DNA of 64,000 bases from positions 221,062,843 through 221,126,842 of the forward strand of contig NC_090989.1 in assembly GCF_041146395.1 (NCBI RefSeq). Direction: 5' to 3'. Positions within the stretch are counted from its first letter, which is position 1. Each line of letters begins with the position of its first letter. Below the pieces are notes generated by a model that saw only the letters and a list, made by a program, of their open reading frames with translations, was not told the origin of the DNA and did not search any database. The stretch comes from Eulemur rufifrons (taxonomy: Eukaryota; Chordata; Mammalia; Primates; Lemuridae). Positions 23,873 to 56,545 of this stretch are shown here, piece by piece. The translations under genes and the position numbers were made by a program.

Positions 23873-24201
23873 TTTTTTTTTTTTTTTTTGAGACAGAGTC
23901 TTGCTCTGTGACCAGGGCTAGAGTGCTGTAGTGTCAGTCTAACTCACAGCAACCTCAAACTCCTGAGCTCAAGTGATCCTCCTGCCTGAGCCTCCCAAGT
24001 AGCCGGGACTACCGGCATGCACCACCACGCCCAGCTAATTTTTTTTATTTTTATTTTAGTTGCCCAGCTAATTTCTTTCTATTTTTAGTAGAGACAGGGA
24101 TCTTGCTCTTGCTCAGGCTGGTCTCGAACTCCTGACCTCAAGCAATCCTCCCACCTTGGCCTCCCAGTGTGCTAGGATTAGTATGAGCCACCACACCCAG
24201 C
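23873..24201 (-). mobile_element. Alu SINE with target duplication
   Basis: Minus-oriented Alu with the strepsirrhine linker. It is flanked by CAACAAAAATTCTT (23859-23872) and CAACAATAATTCTT (24202-24215), one mismatch in 14. Confidence 0.93.
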
Positions 24202-24439
24202 CAACAATAATTCTTAAAAGTTCATATTAATCTATCTATTGAGGCAGCGTGCTCGCTACACATCTTCCAATTCTAAAACTCTATAAACCATCGAAACTGC
24301 ATACACAATGGCTGCTCTAAAATTTTCGTAAATGATGCTGCATGTAGCTGGGAGGGGCAGTGAACTCAGGCTTCGGGACTCCTAACCTCCATCACTACTG
24401 GAGGGATTAGTATCCACTTTGTTAGTTTCTTAATGGGAA

Positions 24440-25760
<1,321 letters not shown>

Positions 25761-25852
25761 AAAATATAGAAACAGAATTATCACTACATTATGGAAAAAG
25801 CTTTTGTAGAATTTTACAGAATTTACAGCACAATGAAGACTGATGCTTTTAT

Positions 25853-26130
25853 CAGTGGTTCCCAAACATTCCCAGCCCTAGAATCCCTTTTTAACAGCAA
25901 AAACAGTCACAGCCCTGCAATAGTTAAACCTTAAGTACAAATTGAGGAAATACATAATTTCAGGAATACAGTGAACTCAGTAATTAATTTAATTTGCATT
26001 TAATGAATCACATGTACTACATATAAAAATAGCATATAAATATGCAAGATATATTATTCGGTCTACTAAGAATGCTAAGTGCACATGCAGCCTCCCTAGC
26101 TCCTTGATGCAGGTGAGGTCACTCAAGGGA
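25853..26130. mobile_element. Possible hAT-type element
   Basis: The start tcagtggttcccaaacattc is typical of short hAT elements. The rest cannot be assigned. Confidence 0.35.
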
Positions 26131-26189
26131 CAGTGGCCCCCGAGTTAAAATTTTCTTAAAAGCTTTTCACTCCCTTAATGTAGCATTCA

Positions 26190-27352
26190 ACAACAACAAC
26201 AACAAAAAAGCAAAATTACTGCTTTAAAGACAATTCCGGGATGCTTTTAGTCATCTCTGCAATTCACAGCTGGAAAGAACATGATTTTCTTTTTGGACTG
26301 CAAGCATGTCTCGTGTGTGCACAAAATGTACTTGACAAGTAGATTGCAGAGAAAGAGGACCCCTATGACTGGAAAAATACAGAAAGGTTGACTGGACTGG
26401 CCGAATGCTTGTCCAAGCATATTGTGGGGCTGTTTTGTGGATTCCTGTTGTCTCCAATCTATCTCCTAGAGCCCATTTCAGTTGTCCCTGCTTGTGTCAC
26501 CACACTTCTACAATGCAAGCATTATGTGAAATGTTTGTGACCCTACAGAGACAGCCTGTCCCTTACTGTGGCTTCCTTCCTCTGGGATTTTCATTCTCTG
26601 TAGGATATCCTCTCAAATTTATGGACAGTGGCATAGCATCATTAAGTATTTCCAGCACTATCAGTTGAGGACTTCCCACCCATAAATCACTTAATAGGGT
26701 CTGAAATGAACTATTTCCATTGCCAAGAAATGAATTCCAAAATTGTTTCCAAATTACTTTTAAGAAACATTTGTTTCAGTAAGTCTTGTTTTTGTCACTG
26801 TCCACTGGCAGCCACACACTGCACCTGCCTGTGTCAGCTGGCAACCACACATGTTGCAAAGGCGAGAAACATAGGAGAAACTTATTTTTAAACAGTGTGT
26901 AACTGTTCAGCTACGTTTCCAAAAACTGCACTCAGTATGTTTTTGGGTGAAGTATAATAAATGTATAAAGATACTATTCTGTTTCCAGACTTTCTGGACA
27001 CTGTACTGTATTAATTTTATGTTTTTCCAGAACAAATGGACCTATTGTTTAGAGTACTTGCCCAGAAAACATTGAGCAGAGTATACTATTTGAAAGTGTA
27101 AATAACATGGATTAAAAATAATTTTATCTTCTATGCTTCCTGACTGCGGACATGTTGTAACATCCTCTGTGAAGGGACGTCAGTTCTGTCCGGTACCAGA
27201 CCATCTTTTCTAACCTCAGCTGATTATGGCAATTTCCCCAGGGCCAATTCATTTCCTGTATCAGTTATTTAGGTCATTGTTCCCAAGACACCATCATTGT
27301 TCCTGATGGTAAAAGAAATAAAGCACTCTTACAAATTAAAAAAAAAAAAAAT
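26190..27352 (+). pseudogene. Candidate retrocopied 3' UTR (processed pseudogene fragment)
   Basis: About 1.1 kb of non-repetitive, UTR-like sequence ends in AATAAAG at about 27319-27325, then some 15 nt, then a tract of 14 A residues. This is the layout of a reverse-transcribed polyadenylated mRNA. No coding similarity was recognised in it; the frame at 26405-26668 looks incidental. The parent gene is unknown, the 5' boundary is a guess, and no convincing target duplication was found. Confidence 0.4.
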
Positions 27353-27418
27353 TCTACAAATAAATTTGTAACTAGATTAAGTTCATACTGAATTATACAA
27401 AAAGTTTTATTTATAATT

Positions 27419-27556
27419 TTTTAAAATTTTTTTATTTTTATTTCAGCATATTATGGGGGTACAAAAGTTTAGGTTACATATATTGCCCTTGCCCACCGCC
27501 CCCCCATCAGAGCTTCAAGCGTGTCCATCCCCTAGACAGTGCGCAGCACACTCATT
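27419..27556 (-). mobile_element. Short LINE-1 3' end insertion
   Basis: Antisense of the strepsirrhine L1 3' terminus (cagcatattatgggggtaca, then cagagcttcaagcgtgtcc). Imperfect direct repeats (ttatttATAATTT and ttatttGTAATTT) flank it. Confidence 0.8.
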
Positions 27557-27569
27557 GTTATTTGTAATT

Positions 27570-28085
27570 TAAATATGCAAATTATAATTTAAATAAAAGT
27601 TGAATGCAATGGAATATGCTTTTCTAATTCACTATTTTTAGTTCAATTGTGTAATTTTTAAAATATAAATTTTTTTATCATTTGATTTTACTAAAGTTTC
27701 TTAAGTTTGTTGTGTGTGTGGTATCAATCAGTTAGCAATATAGGCTTAGTTTTGACAAAGAAATGAAGGACCAGTTGTAAAGTTGTTACTATCAAAAATA
27801 TTTTATTCTAAAGCTTATTATTGCACTCATAACATCCGTGGTTGGTGTTATTGATGGGTCTATACCTCATAAGTATTAAAAATAATGAATAGCAAGCCTG
27901 ACGTTTCCTGAACAAATGTTTTCATTGGAGGGGTATGTATGCTGCTTCTTTTTCAGTGTAATAGGAATTCTGTATCAAAGTTTCTTTCTTTTCTTCCATC
28001 TAAGACTTTCCGGTTTACCTGCTTGCTTCCCACACCCACAAAACCTCTTAGGATAACTTGAAAGAAATGTCTAAACCAAAAAGTA
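27570..28085. other. Unassigned A/T-rich sequence
   Basis: No gene or named repeat is recognised. Confidence 0.4.
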
Positions 28086-28089
28086 TAAA

Positions 28090-28300
28090 GTAGTTATTTA
28101 TAAACATCATAAACGCGGCAGCTACTATATGCCAGGAGTTTTCTATATATTTAATAATCACACTAACTTTACATTGTAGAAGTCACTGTCCTTATTTTAC
28201 AAATGAAGGCACACAAAACGTAACTTCACAAAGGTCAGGATATTGGCCCAGAGTCACAGCACTGGTAAGAGGCAGTGGTAGGATTCAAAGAGATCTTTCT
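28090..28300 (-). mobile_element. MIR SINE
   Basis: Complement of MIR: ctactatatgccaggagttt, cttattttacaaatgaaggc, cagagtcacagcactggtaa, gaggcagtggtaggattca. Confidence 0.75.
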
Positions 28301-28370
28301 GCTAAGTCAAGATTTATGTTGTTTTATTTCAAGGCATGGATTTGATAATAATACACTATTAATTTTTTTT

Positions 28371-28695
28371 TTTTTGAGACAGAGTGTCACTTTATTGCCC
28401 TGGCTAGAGTGAGTGCCGTGGCATCAGCCTAGCACACAGCAACCTCAAACTCCTCGGCTTAAGGGATCCTACTGCTTCAGCCTCCTGGGTAGCTGTGACT
28501 ATAGGTATGTGCCACCATGCCCGGCTTATTTTTTCTATATAGATTTTAGTTGGCCAGATAATTTCTTTCTATTTTTAGTAGAGACGGGGTCTCACTCTTG
28601 CTCAGGCTGGTCTCCAACCCCTGACCTCCAGCGATCCACCCGCCTCGGCCTCCCAGAGTGCTAGGATTACAGGCGTGAGCCACTGCGCCCTGCCC
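28371..28695 (-). mobile_element. Alu SINE with strepsirrhine linker
   Basis: Minus-oriented Alu ending gtgagccactgcgccctgcc. TTAATTTTTT-like direct repeats flank it. Confidence 0.93.
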
Positions 28696-28704
28696 TTAAT
28701 TTTT

Positions 28705-29015
28705 TTAATTATTATTTTTGAGACAAATTTACATAACATAAAGTGAACAAATTTTAAGTACTAATTTTATATTTCCGTACCTGTGTAACTATCTCCTGGA
28801 ACAAGATAGAGATGATTCTAGAATTCCAGAAGGTTCCCCCCTCATGTGCCTTCCTAGTCAATACCACCTCCGGAAAGGTAACCACTATTCTGATCCCTAT
28901 CACCATAAATTACTTTGAATTATTTTTGAACTTCATAAAAATGCATTCATAAAGTATATAATTTCTTGTGTCTGGATTCTTTCATGCATCATATCTGTGA
29001 AGTTCATCTATGAAC
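28705..29015 (-). mobile_element. LINE-1 3' fragment
   Basis: Antisense landmarks: gagacaaatttacataacat, attccagaaggttcccccc, ggtaaccactattctgatcc. Confidence 0.75.
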
Positions 29016-29204
29016 AAAGTATAATTTTTAAAATGTTAATTACAACTTAATGCTAGTGTTGAATTCAGAGACATTTGATTTGCTTTAAGAAACAAAAAAA
29101 GTCCATTTTATATATTTAAATATTTACATATAAATATTAACATTAAAACTTAATTTATATAATGCAAATGAACGTTGCTGGAGGCTACAGAAACTTCTAA
29201 ACCA

Positions 29205-29368
29205 AGTTTTTTGAGTTTTTTAGAGACGGTCTCACTCTGTCACCCAGGCTATAGTGCAGTGGCATGATCATAGCTCACTGCAGCCTTGAACTCTTGGGCT
29301 CAAGTGATTCTCCTGCCTCAGCTCTCCCAAGTAGCTGGGACTACAGGTAAGAGCCACTGTGCCTGGCA
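29205..29368 (-). mobile_element. Alu-related monomer (FLAM-like)
   Basis: Minus-oriented single left arm: gtcactctg-type start, tgatcatagctcactgcagc, ending gagccactgtgcctggc. Confidence 0.85.
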
Positions 29369-29469
29369 TAATCCATATATTTTTCAAACTCTCCTTAGTA
29401 GTACCAATTAAGCACCAATCATACATTCTATGATAATGCAAATTATTTCCTTTGTAAGGAAACAATAAT

Positions 29470-30210
29470 TTTTTTAATTTTTAGGATTATATAGAAATAA
29501 AAGATATAACCGTATGTGTAATTTTGTATAGTGACATCTATACCTTTTTGAAAGCCTGGTGCTTTAATTCCTTAAAAAGTCTTATGTGTGAGATTTGGAA
29601 AGGCATAATTTTCTCGAATGTACAATGGTTGACAAAATTGTGGGACTCACTAGTATAGAGCTGAGTAAGCTACCCCAACGTACTCCTTTGATTCCATAAA
29701 GGTTGCCAATAAAAACTGTGGAAAATGGTCCTGCAACATTCAGCATTGCTGACACATCTGAACAAAATGAGTGACAAAACTGTATGCCATAATTATAAGG
29801 AGGATATCTATAATCTTTTTATTTAAAAAACGTAGCTTTTGGACAGGGCAATCTTTCAGTACAGGACTAATGTTACAAAGAAAGGAAAAGATGTAGAAAG
29901 AGGAATATAAAGAAAGAATAGGGATGTGTTAATGTTACAAATTTCACTTAAGAAAACAAGTTTGGGATCATGGAATATTTATAGCTTTGCACAAATGTGA
30001 AACCTAGGAGTTTTGATTTTTGTATTATATAAAAATAATATATGTATACAAATATATGATCTAGATCTTATATACATACAATCTTGTATATATGATACAT
30101 ATATTTTTTCTTTTGCAGAAGGTAGGCAAACAACCAAACTGATTAAGTCTTCATTACTGATTAATCCTTTTTTAATATGCTAATTTTTCTTTTTGTCATA
30201 GCACATAATA
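29470..30210. other. Unassigned, apparently unique sequence
   Basis: No repeat or gene is recognised. A TA-rich tract lies at about 30020-30110. Confidence 0.4.
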
Positions 30211-30214
30211 GGTT

Positions 30215-30790
30215 CTGTAGAACAGGGGTTACAAAACTTGCTGAGGTATCACCTGGGAATGCATTTGGCTGCAAGTAGCAGAGTTTCTGATTAGTAATTA
30301 ATAGCTTACACCTTATCTTACAAGAATTCTAGAGGTGGGTGGGCCCAAGGTTCATTAGTTTAGCAGCTTCACAATGTCAGGGCTCTGCATCACTGTCCCT
30401 GCAACTCATTTGGTTTCCTCATCGTGGCTGCAAGCTCTAGACTTCATGTCTTTTCATAGCCATATTCAGGCAGGAAGAGCCCGGTAGAAAAATGCTTTCT
30501 TTTTGCCAGTCAGGTAAACCTTTCCCAGAATCTCCTAGCAAATTCCCCTCACATGGCTGGCTATTGGCTACTCCTGGTTGCAAGAGAGGCTGTGAAAGAG
30601 AGAGCAAAGGGATACTGCATTCTGGTAGCTTGAAAGCAGCAGGTGGGAAGGGGAATGGCTTTTTGCCATATGCAACTAATTGTATTTGTTGTAGCTGATG
30701 ATCAGAATCACCTGAGGAGTTGGGGGGAAAAAAAACCCTGGGCTATATTCCAGAGCAAATGAATCATAATGTTCTAGGAATAAGAATTTT
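30215..30790 (+). repeat. Composite of old repeats (hAT-like ends around another element)
   Basis: A MER5-like start (ttgctgaggtatcacctggg) and a MER5-like body (atcagaatcacctgaggagt, ctgggctatattccagagc) are separated by about 450 bp. The insert begins ggctgcaagtagcagag and holds phrases of a common old repeat (aacctttcccagaatctcct). The inner family is not identified. Confidence 0.45.
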
Positions 30791-31016
30791 CTCAAACGTT
30801 CTTTTTGTGAATTTTATGATCAGAATTTTGGAACTTCTCTAATATTTTATTTTATTTTATTTATTTATTTTTTTAACAGGACTGTAATATTTTAGAGTAT
30901 GTGATGCAGCCTTGATATCCTGTCAAATATCAAAGTGTAACAAACTAATTTACTACATTAAAGTGATTCATTATATTAAAACGAGGCCTTCATCTCATTT
31001 CTATGTGCTGAGTTCT

Positions 31017-31359
31017 TTTTTTTTTTTTTTTGTTTTTTTTGAGACAGAGTCTCACTCTGTTGCCCAGGCTAGAGTGAGTGCCGTGGCGTCAGCCTAGCTC
31101 ACAGCAACCTCAGACTCCTGAGCTCAAGCGATCCTCCTGTCAGCCTCCCGAGTAGCTGGGACTACAGGCATGCACCACCATGCCCGGCTAATTTTTTCTA
31201 TATATATTTTTAGCTGTCCATATAATTTCTTTTCTATTTTTAGTAGAGATGGGGTCTCGCTCTTGCTCAGGCTGGTCTCGAACTCCTGAGCTCAAACGAT
31301 CCGCCCACCTCGGCCTCCCAGAGTGCTAGGATTACAGGCGTGAGCCACCGCGCCCGGCC
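31017..31359 (-). mobile_element. Alu SINE with 15-bp target duplication
   Basis: Well-preserved minus-oriented Alu with CpG-rich end (gagccaccgcgcccggcc) and strepsirrhine linker. It is flanked by TATGTGCTGAGTTCT at 31002-31016 and 31360-31374. Confidence 0.97.
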
Positions 31360-31379
31360 TATGTGCTGAGTTCTAATAA

Positions 31380-32035
31380 AACATAGTTTTTAAATTAGCA
31401 AAGATAATTTCTAAAGAAATATAAATGAATTAAATACAATAAAACATGCTTTAAAAAACCCAAAGCAATCTTTCTTAGCATTAAAAAATAAAATGTAACT
31501 ATAAATATATGTCACTAGGTGATGCTCTTTGTTAAATTTCTCTCCCAGTAATCTGTGGAATTACAACTCTTTCATTCACATGGGTAACAATTTATGCTGG
31601 CTCTAATAACACCTTTAATGTTGGTTCTTTAATCACAAAATTTAAATAGTCCAGAAAATAAATTTATATGTCAAAAGAAAAGCCACACAAATATATGGGA
31701 GAGAAATCTGTAAAACCGTAAGCTTAGAATATTGAGACTTCCATATCATGAATATTTCTATTTATTTTTGTCTGTTTCCTTTAATGTCTTGATAAGATTT
31801 TATATTTTTGTTGACAGAGTTCTTCAGCACTTTTTGATTTATTCCTAGGTAACATTTTTTGATGTCACTGAAATGTTATCTGTGTCTTTACTTTTTTATG
31901 CTAAAATATTTTAAAGTAAATTGACATTACACCCCTAAATATTTCAGTATGCATTTCTAAAAAAACTGTTATACTTAACAAAAATTATTCCTTAATATCA
32001 TCTATTACCATAAATAAAACACTCAATAAACATAA
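31380..32035. other. A/T-rich sequence, little recognised
   Basis: Only a short antisense L1-like phrase (cccctaaatatttcagtatg at about 31932-31951) was recognised. Confidence 0.4.
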
Positions 32036-32039
32036 AAAG

Positions 32040-32990
32040 GGGCTCAAGCCTATTAGTAATTAGAGAAATATAAATTAATAAGACAAAGAGATGCTGTAGC
32101 ACACATATCACATTGGCAGGAATCTTACAGTCAGATACCAACGAAGTGTTAGAAAGAATGCAAAGCACTAAAACGCTAAAACATTGCTATGAGGAAGGGA
32201 AAAAGTACCTCTGGAAAAAGTTTCATATTATTAATATATAGTAAAACTGAAGATACATATACCTGATTCCCTCTACCACTGCAATATACCTCACAGAAAT
32301 GCACACATGTGTACCAAGAGGCACACATAACAATGTTCATACCAGTATTGTTTGCAATAAGAAAAATTTGAGATAACTCAAATGTCTCTCAACATTAGAA
32401 AAAATAAACTATGGTAAGTAAATACATGGAATAATTCACAATACACAGTAATGTAAAATGAACAAATTACAGCTCTTGCATCATGGATCAATCCCACAAA
32501 TTTTATAACAATGAAAAAAAGGAGACACAAAATAGCATGTATAGTATAAATTTGTTCATACAAAGTTTAAAACCAGTGCTTGCCACTTATTTTTCAATGA
32601 TTCAGCAAATAAAATATACATATATATCCATCTATTCAGATATAAAGAAAACGTGGTAAAATGTTAACAATTGAAAATCTAGGTGAACGATATGCAAAAG
32701 TTCACTGAATTATTTTCCTACTTTTCTGTGGGTTTGAGATTTCTCAAAATAAAAAAGTAGGAAAGGGTTCCCAAAGCAGACAAAGATAATTTATGTTATT
32801 TAGGAATACAAACAAAGTTGGTAAAAAAAATAAAGAAAACAATTAGCAAAATTCAGAAGAGTGGTAACTCTGGGAAGAAGGATGAACTTTTGCTGAGAGT
32901 GAGCCTTGGGAGGATTTCTGGTGCGGGCAGTTTCTGTACCTGGGTGTAAATGAACAAAATTTCCTTTATAATTATTTATGAAACTATACA
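32040..32990 (+). mobile_element. LINE-1 (old L1M-type) 3' end
   Basis: The order tattagtaattagagaaata, tcacattggcaggaatctta, ttgcaataagaaaaatttga and gggtttgagatttctcaaaa follows old L1 3' ends. It lies just downstream of the C9orf85 stop. Confidence 0.7.
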
Positions 32991-33606
32991 TATACATTCT
33001 ATGCAGTTTTTCTGTATGCATCTTTTACAAAAGAAAAAAGGTAAAAACAATGCAATATGGTATATAAAAATACTTTTAAAGAAAAATTGCAATACACTTG
33101 TTAAACATTATTATAAAAAATAAAATGCTTCTGCTGCATAACAAACAAATATAAGTAAGGGGACTTTTGCTATGTGAGTCCTTTACTTGAGAACACTCTA
33201 TCAAAAGGTATTTACCAAGGACTAATTTTTGAGGTTGGCAATATAATAATGTCATCTTATTTTTACATGAGGTAGCTCTCATATAACCATCAATCCTGAA
33301 TGTTGCTTAGTTTGATATTAGGTGATACATACTTCTAAATAATTCCCATGAACTGCAATATTCATTTTGGCAGATATTCTAGCACATGCAACTTAAAAAT
33401 TTGTTATAAGAAAATTCTGGCTGAAAGTTTTATAATTATTCAAATATCACACACAATTTACATTGTTCATGTATAAATTTTGCCTATTTTTTATAGCTTT
33501 TTCTGATTGTATCATTAGGATTTTGTAGTACTTGTGAACCACTCAAAGTCAAAAGTTGGTCAGAATTTCACTTTCTCAAACTGACTTTTAATATAGTGAT
33601 ATTAAT

Positions 33607-51682
<18,076 letters not shown>

Positions 51683-51944
51683 CTTAAAACAAATAGAAAA
51701 AACACATTGAGAATTTCACTGGTGAGGCAGCATTGCAAACCCCATAAGAAAGCACATGAGAAATTCAAGATTTAAAAAAATAATAACCTAACTTTAATCT
51801 GTATAACATTTTATGGTATGTTATGTATTTTTATGTACATTACTCAATTTGGTCTTTACAAAGGCAATGAATGGTTCTTAACTGGGTGTAGCTCAGAATC
51901 ATCTAGAAAACTTTTTAACCTCTTGGCAGATACATTTTGAGAAC

Positions 51945-52055
51945 GTCCTCCTCCTTGATTTTAATTTATATATTTGTTAAAATTCAAACTGTACATTTAA
52001 GATATATGAATTTTACTGTATATAAATTATACCTCACTAAAAATGTAATAATAAA
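51945..52055 (+). mobile_element. LINE-1 3' tip
   Basis: Words actgtacatttaagatatat, gaattttactgtatataaat and tatacctcactaaaaa match L1 3' ends. Confidence 0.6.
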
Positions 52056-52059
52056 AAAG

Positions 52060-54440
52060 AAAACCTAGCTCCTATGTTAAGACTATCATTTCAACAATTC
52101 AAATCCTATCAGTGAGTTGAAATTAAACTGGGAAATCAGATAGTCCTGAATTGTCACTCTGTAGGGGAGAGCAGAAACTGAAATTTGAGGAAGGAGTGCC
52201 AGGGAGAAGCTGGAAGCAAGAAGGCATTTCATTATTCAGTTTAATCCTTTAGTACTCTCATATAAAGACAGTGTTTTAGAAAAGTTCCCCCTTACTAATG
52301 TGGTTTCTTCAAAATAAAAAATATATATGTGCACGTGAATATGAGGGGTGGGAAAAGGCTTTATGAGGGGAAAAATGTTTTTATTACAATTTTCTTCACA
52401 AAATGTGTTGGGAAAGGAGGATAGGAAAAATTTCAATGTGTCCTGTATTCTATGCAACAGTTTTATATTTTGTAACATACTCATTTGATTCAGTATTTTA
52501 TTTTCGCAGAGTATTCAGAGTTCTCTAATTAGGCTATGGAAGCTTGGTCTTTACCTATTGTTGGAATAATGAGTAGAGGACATTTTAAATTTTTTTTGCT
52601 TCTTTTGTTTCCTTTTTTAATTAACAATTTCTCAAGGGGAGAAAGAAATGTCACAAAGATGCAGACTCTTTGGAAGGCTATTTGATAGTAAGTTAAAAGC
52701 ACAATGTTTAGACAAAATCATCTTGAAAGAAAAGAAAATTTTTGAACAGTGCTTGATATTCATGAAAATTCTAAACAAGATAAAATATTTGACAAAACAT
52801 TTATTCAAAGAGAAAATATTAATATTTCAGGGGTAGTCTCAAAATCCATAAATTAAGCTGCAAATATATTATACTTGAGTTTAACTCTGTAGTGGAAAAT
52901 ATATTCTGTTACTTATGAATTGTGTCTGGGTGTATTCCTTCCTTCCTGAAATAATGTCTCTGGGAAAGTAAGTTCTGCATGTCATTATATTTCTTCCTTA
53001 CTCTGGTCCACCAACTGTTTCCAGAAAGAAGGGAATCTGTACCTACACACCAAACTCCTCTTCCTCTCATCCTTGGTGCCTGGTCATCACACACAGGCCT
53101 GGCTAAGAAACACAGCACCAAAATTCCCAGTTTATCATTTGTTTTAACTGTTCTCTGTTGCACAGAATATCTTACTAAAAGCATTACTTATATTTTCTTA
53201 ACTCTAACAATAATAAGAAAAAAAACTAATGACTTTGAACTATATGATTACAATATGAATGTGATATAAACTTTCTAATCAGAATTCTTAGACAGTTGAA
53301 CATTTACTTCATTACTGGCAATTTTTATTATATATAATACATTCTGCTTGTTAACTAGGCAGCATTTTTTGGTTCCTTGTTTGTTTCCGTATCCAATTTC
53401 TGACCAGTTCATCTTGATTTACAAAGCTGTGCATAGTTTGGAAACTGGTTTCTTTAGGGTGGATCGACAGTAGAACAAAACAGGTCTTTGTGAGAACTTG
53501 TCCTGTGAGTGATGGGTGAAGCGGTATAAATGGAGATGCTGTACAGAGTTCACATGACTAATAGGCACTACTGTAAAATTAAACTTGATTTTTATGTGTT
53601 AAGAAATGAATCAGGGTAAGAATGAGAATGAATAGTACTTTTCACATAAAAATCGGTACAGAAAGAAAAGTGTATACCTTGTTTTACTATATTTTGGCAA
53701 ATAGAAGTGAATTCCTGAGATGTGAGCAAAGAAAGCTAAATCCTAGTTCTAGGAATCCTTCCGCCGGGGGCAAAGGAGATGACAATCATACCTTACTCAC
53801 ACCTATGTTTACAACTAACTCCGTTTTGGCAATTAATTTTAGTACATCCCTTATAGTAGAAAATCATAGGTTATTAAGGTTAGGATTTAAGTATGGCCAA
53901 ATATAAAATCAAAAATTAGTTTTATAAGTAGAAAACTCTTTAAAGATCATTTAGTGCTGTAAGTTACTTTCCAGATTTTTAAAGAAAAAAAAAATCTTCC
54001 ATGGAAGAGTTCACTGAATTTAGGAAGCACCTAACAAAGAAAACTTTGAATACTTTTTCAAGTTAAAATACACTTAAGATACATCAAAATATACTCCTAC
54101 CTAATATATACATAATGTCTTAAAAATGTAGTAGCCATCATTCATTCATACAACATATATTTGAGAGTAATTGTTGTTGGCCTGCTTTAAGCATTTTGTT
54201 GTCAAATAATACATCTTTGGTAATGTAATACAGCAATCCCAGACAGAAATTGGGTGAGGAAGGACTTCAAAGAAGGTAGCAAGAGCAAATTGTAAATATG
54301 ACATCTGTATCAACATGCTGATGCTGAAAAATAATTCTTTCAGAAACTCCAAGAGCAAAACAATGGCATATTTTACTTCCCTTAATTAAAAAAAATAGAA
54401 TTAAAAAAATGAAATTCTCATAGAAAAATGTCAATTCCAA
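52060..54440. other. Unassigned upstream intron sequence of C9orf85
   Basis: Nothing recognised over about 2.4 kb: no exon matching the N-terminal part of C9orf85, no CpG island and no named repeat. Short frames on both strands are incidental. Confidence 0.45.
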
Positions 54441-54442
54441 CT

Positions 54443-54730
54443 GCTGGGTACAGTGGCTCATGCCTCTAATCCTAGCACTCTAGGAAGTTGGGTGGATCGC
54501 TTGAGCTCAGGAGTTTGAGACCAGCCTGAGCAAGAGTGAGACCCCATCTCTACTAAAAATAGAAAAATTTGCCAGGTATGGTGGTGTATGTCTGTAGTCC
54601 CAGCCACTTGGGAGTCTCAGGCAGGAGTATTGCTTGAGCCTAGGAGCTTGAGGCTGCAGTGAGCTATCATGACTCGGCTGCACTCCACCCAGGGCAACAC
54701 AGCAAGGCTCTGTCTCAACAACAAAAAAAG
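54443..54730 (+). mobile_element. Alu SINE (old)
   Basis: Plus-oriented Alu from ctgctgggtacagtggctca to ggctctgtctcaacaacaaa. It lacks the strepsirrhine linker. Confidence 0.92.
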
Positions 54731-54739
54731 GAAACTGAA

Positions 54740-55585
54740 AATCCATTTCCATAAACCGGCCTTGTTCTTTCCTCTGCATTACTTCTTCCCCCAAAACAAG
54801 GTATTTTACTCTAGCTATAACAATGTTACCTAGAAAAATAGAAAATTTTATACCTTATTTAATTATATTTAAAAGTATATACTTTCTAATTTTCTACAAA
54901 TATTCCCTGATTTTAAATTTAGGTAGAGGATAAAAAAATCTCTGGATTTGGGGGCAAGAACTTCTATGACTAATAGTAATGATGTGAAAATCTTTTAGGC
55001 TGTGACTTTCATATAAACTACATTATTTTAAATCCTTTTAATATGGCTAGAACATTGTTGGACATGAAGTATCTCACAAAACATAACCAAAAAAGTAGAT
55101 GAAGGAATCAGAATGAGAGAAAAATAAGGACAGGCAGGGAAAATTACAAAGCAGACAGAGGGCAGCTGGGAAGTGTGCTGGTTAGACAGGGGCTACAACG
55201 AGATCTCACCTTTCCAGCAGCCAAAAAAACATAACTCAATGTCTGTAATATACTAAAAATCCAGTTTCTCAGAAGCAGCACAATTATTCTGTTACTGAAA
55301 CCCAAAATTAAAAAACATAATAAAAAAAGAAACCCAAAGTTTCATCTTTCCCACACACGTGATACAGTAAGCAATGTTCTCAAAAACATCCTTCTATAGC
55401 AAAGCATTTCACAGAACTGTCTTCTACCCTGGTTCTCAATGTAGGCCACTGTTCAAATGCTCAGAGGGCAGTAAAAAAGTTATTCTTAGGAGTACTACCC
55501 CTGATAGTCATAGGATCTACAGGAATGCACTGCACATCATAAGGTCATCTTCAGTAAATACTATTTCTCTCAACTAAGCTCTAAA
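54740..55585. other. Unassigned intron sequence
   Basis: Nothing recognised. Confidence 0.4.
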
Positions 55586-55589
55586 AACA

Positions 55590-56545
55590 TGCCCTTCTAT
55601 TATGAGAAATGTCAAACTTGCAGAAAAAAGTTAAAACAATAATATTAATACACAACAATATACACACTCCCAAGAGACAATCGTTAACATTTTACCTTTT
55701 TGCTTTTCATGTGTATGAGTACACTTAAAATAAGTTACTGACATTCACCTCTTAATACTCATCATATCCTAGAAATAAAGACTTTCTCCACAATACTGTT
55801 AAATAAAAGAAATAAAGACTTTCTAACCTCAATACTGTTATCACACCTAAGAAAAATGAAAAATATCTCCTTAATGTCACCCAATGTACTCAGTCTACAC
55901 TGAAATTTTCTCAACTTCTCCCAAAATGGCTTTTCAGAGCTCTTCTTCCCCCCTCCCTAAGTCAGGATCAAATCTATATTGTTCAGCTGTTCTCTCTTTT
56001 GCTCTAGAATGGTCCCTTCCCCCTCTCTTATCCTCCATTACACGGATGTTTTTGAAGATACCAGGCAAGTTATTTTAGAGAATATCTCACATTCTGGATT
56101 TATCTGGTTGTTTTCTCTTGCTGTGATTTAACTCATTACTTTATTTCCTATATGTCCTTTAAAATGGAAGTTAGGTTTACAGGCTTAATTATATCCAGGT
56201 TAAATATTTTTTTGATCAGAATAGTTTATAGGTGATGCTGCTGCTGCTGTTTCCAAGTCAGGAAACATAATGTTCTAGTTCTCACCTAGTCAGCAATACT
56301 GAATTTGATAACTTAATCAGGGTGGGATTGATTAGGGTGGTGTGATACAGATCTCTTAAAATTATAAAGATTACAATAATCTATGGAGGCTATGTTAATA
56401 GACTATTCCACAATATCCAAAATAACATACCACCTCATGGTTTTAGCATCCATTCATGATCCTTGCCGGAATCAATCATTTTACTAAGAGATGAAGAATG
56501 CTAACTCTAATTCTACTCTTTCTACATTAATTAAAAAAAAAAAAA
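55590..56545 (-). mobile_element. LINE-1 (L1M-type) 3' UTR
   Basis: Antisense landmarks of an old L1 3' UTR in order: gcagaaaaaagttaaaacaa, agtcaggatcaaatctatat, ttttgaagataccaggcaag, ggttttagcatccattcatg. Confidence 0.75.
55770..55842 (+). repeat. Imperfect tandem duplication (about 38 bp unit)
   Basis: The words AGAAATAAAGACTTTCT and CAATACTGTTA recur in the same order inside the L1 3' UTR. Confidence 0.9.
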
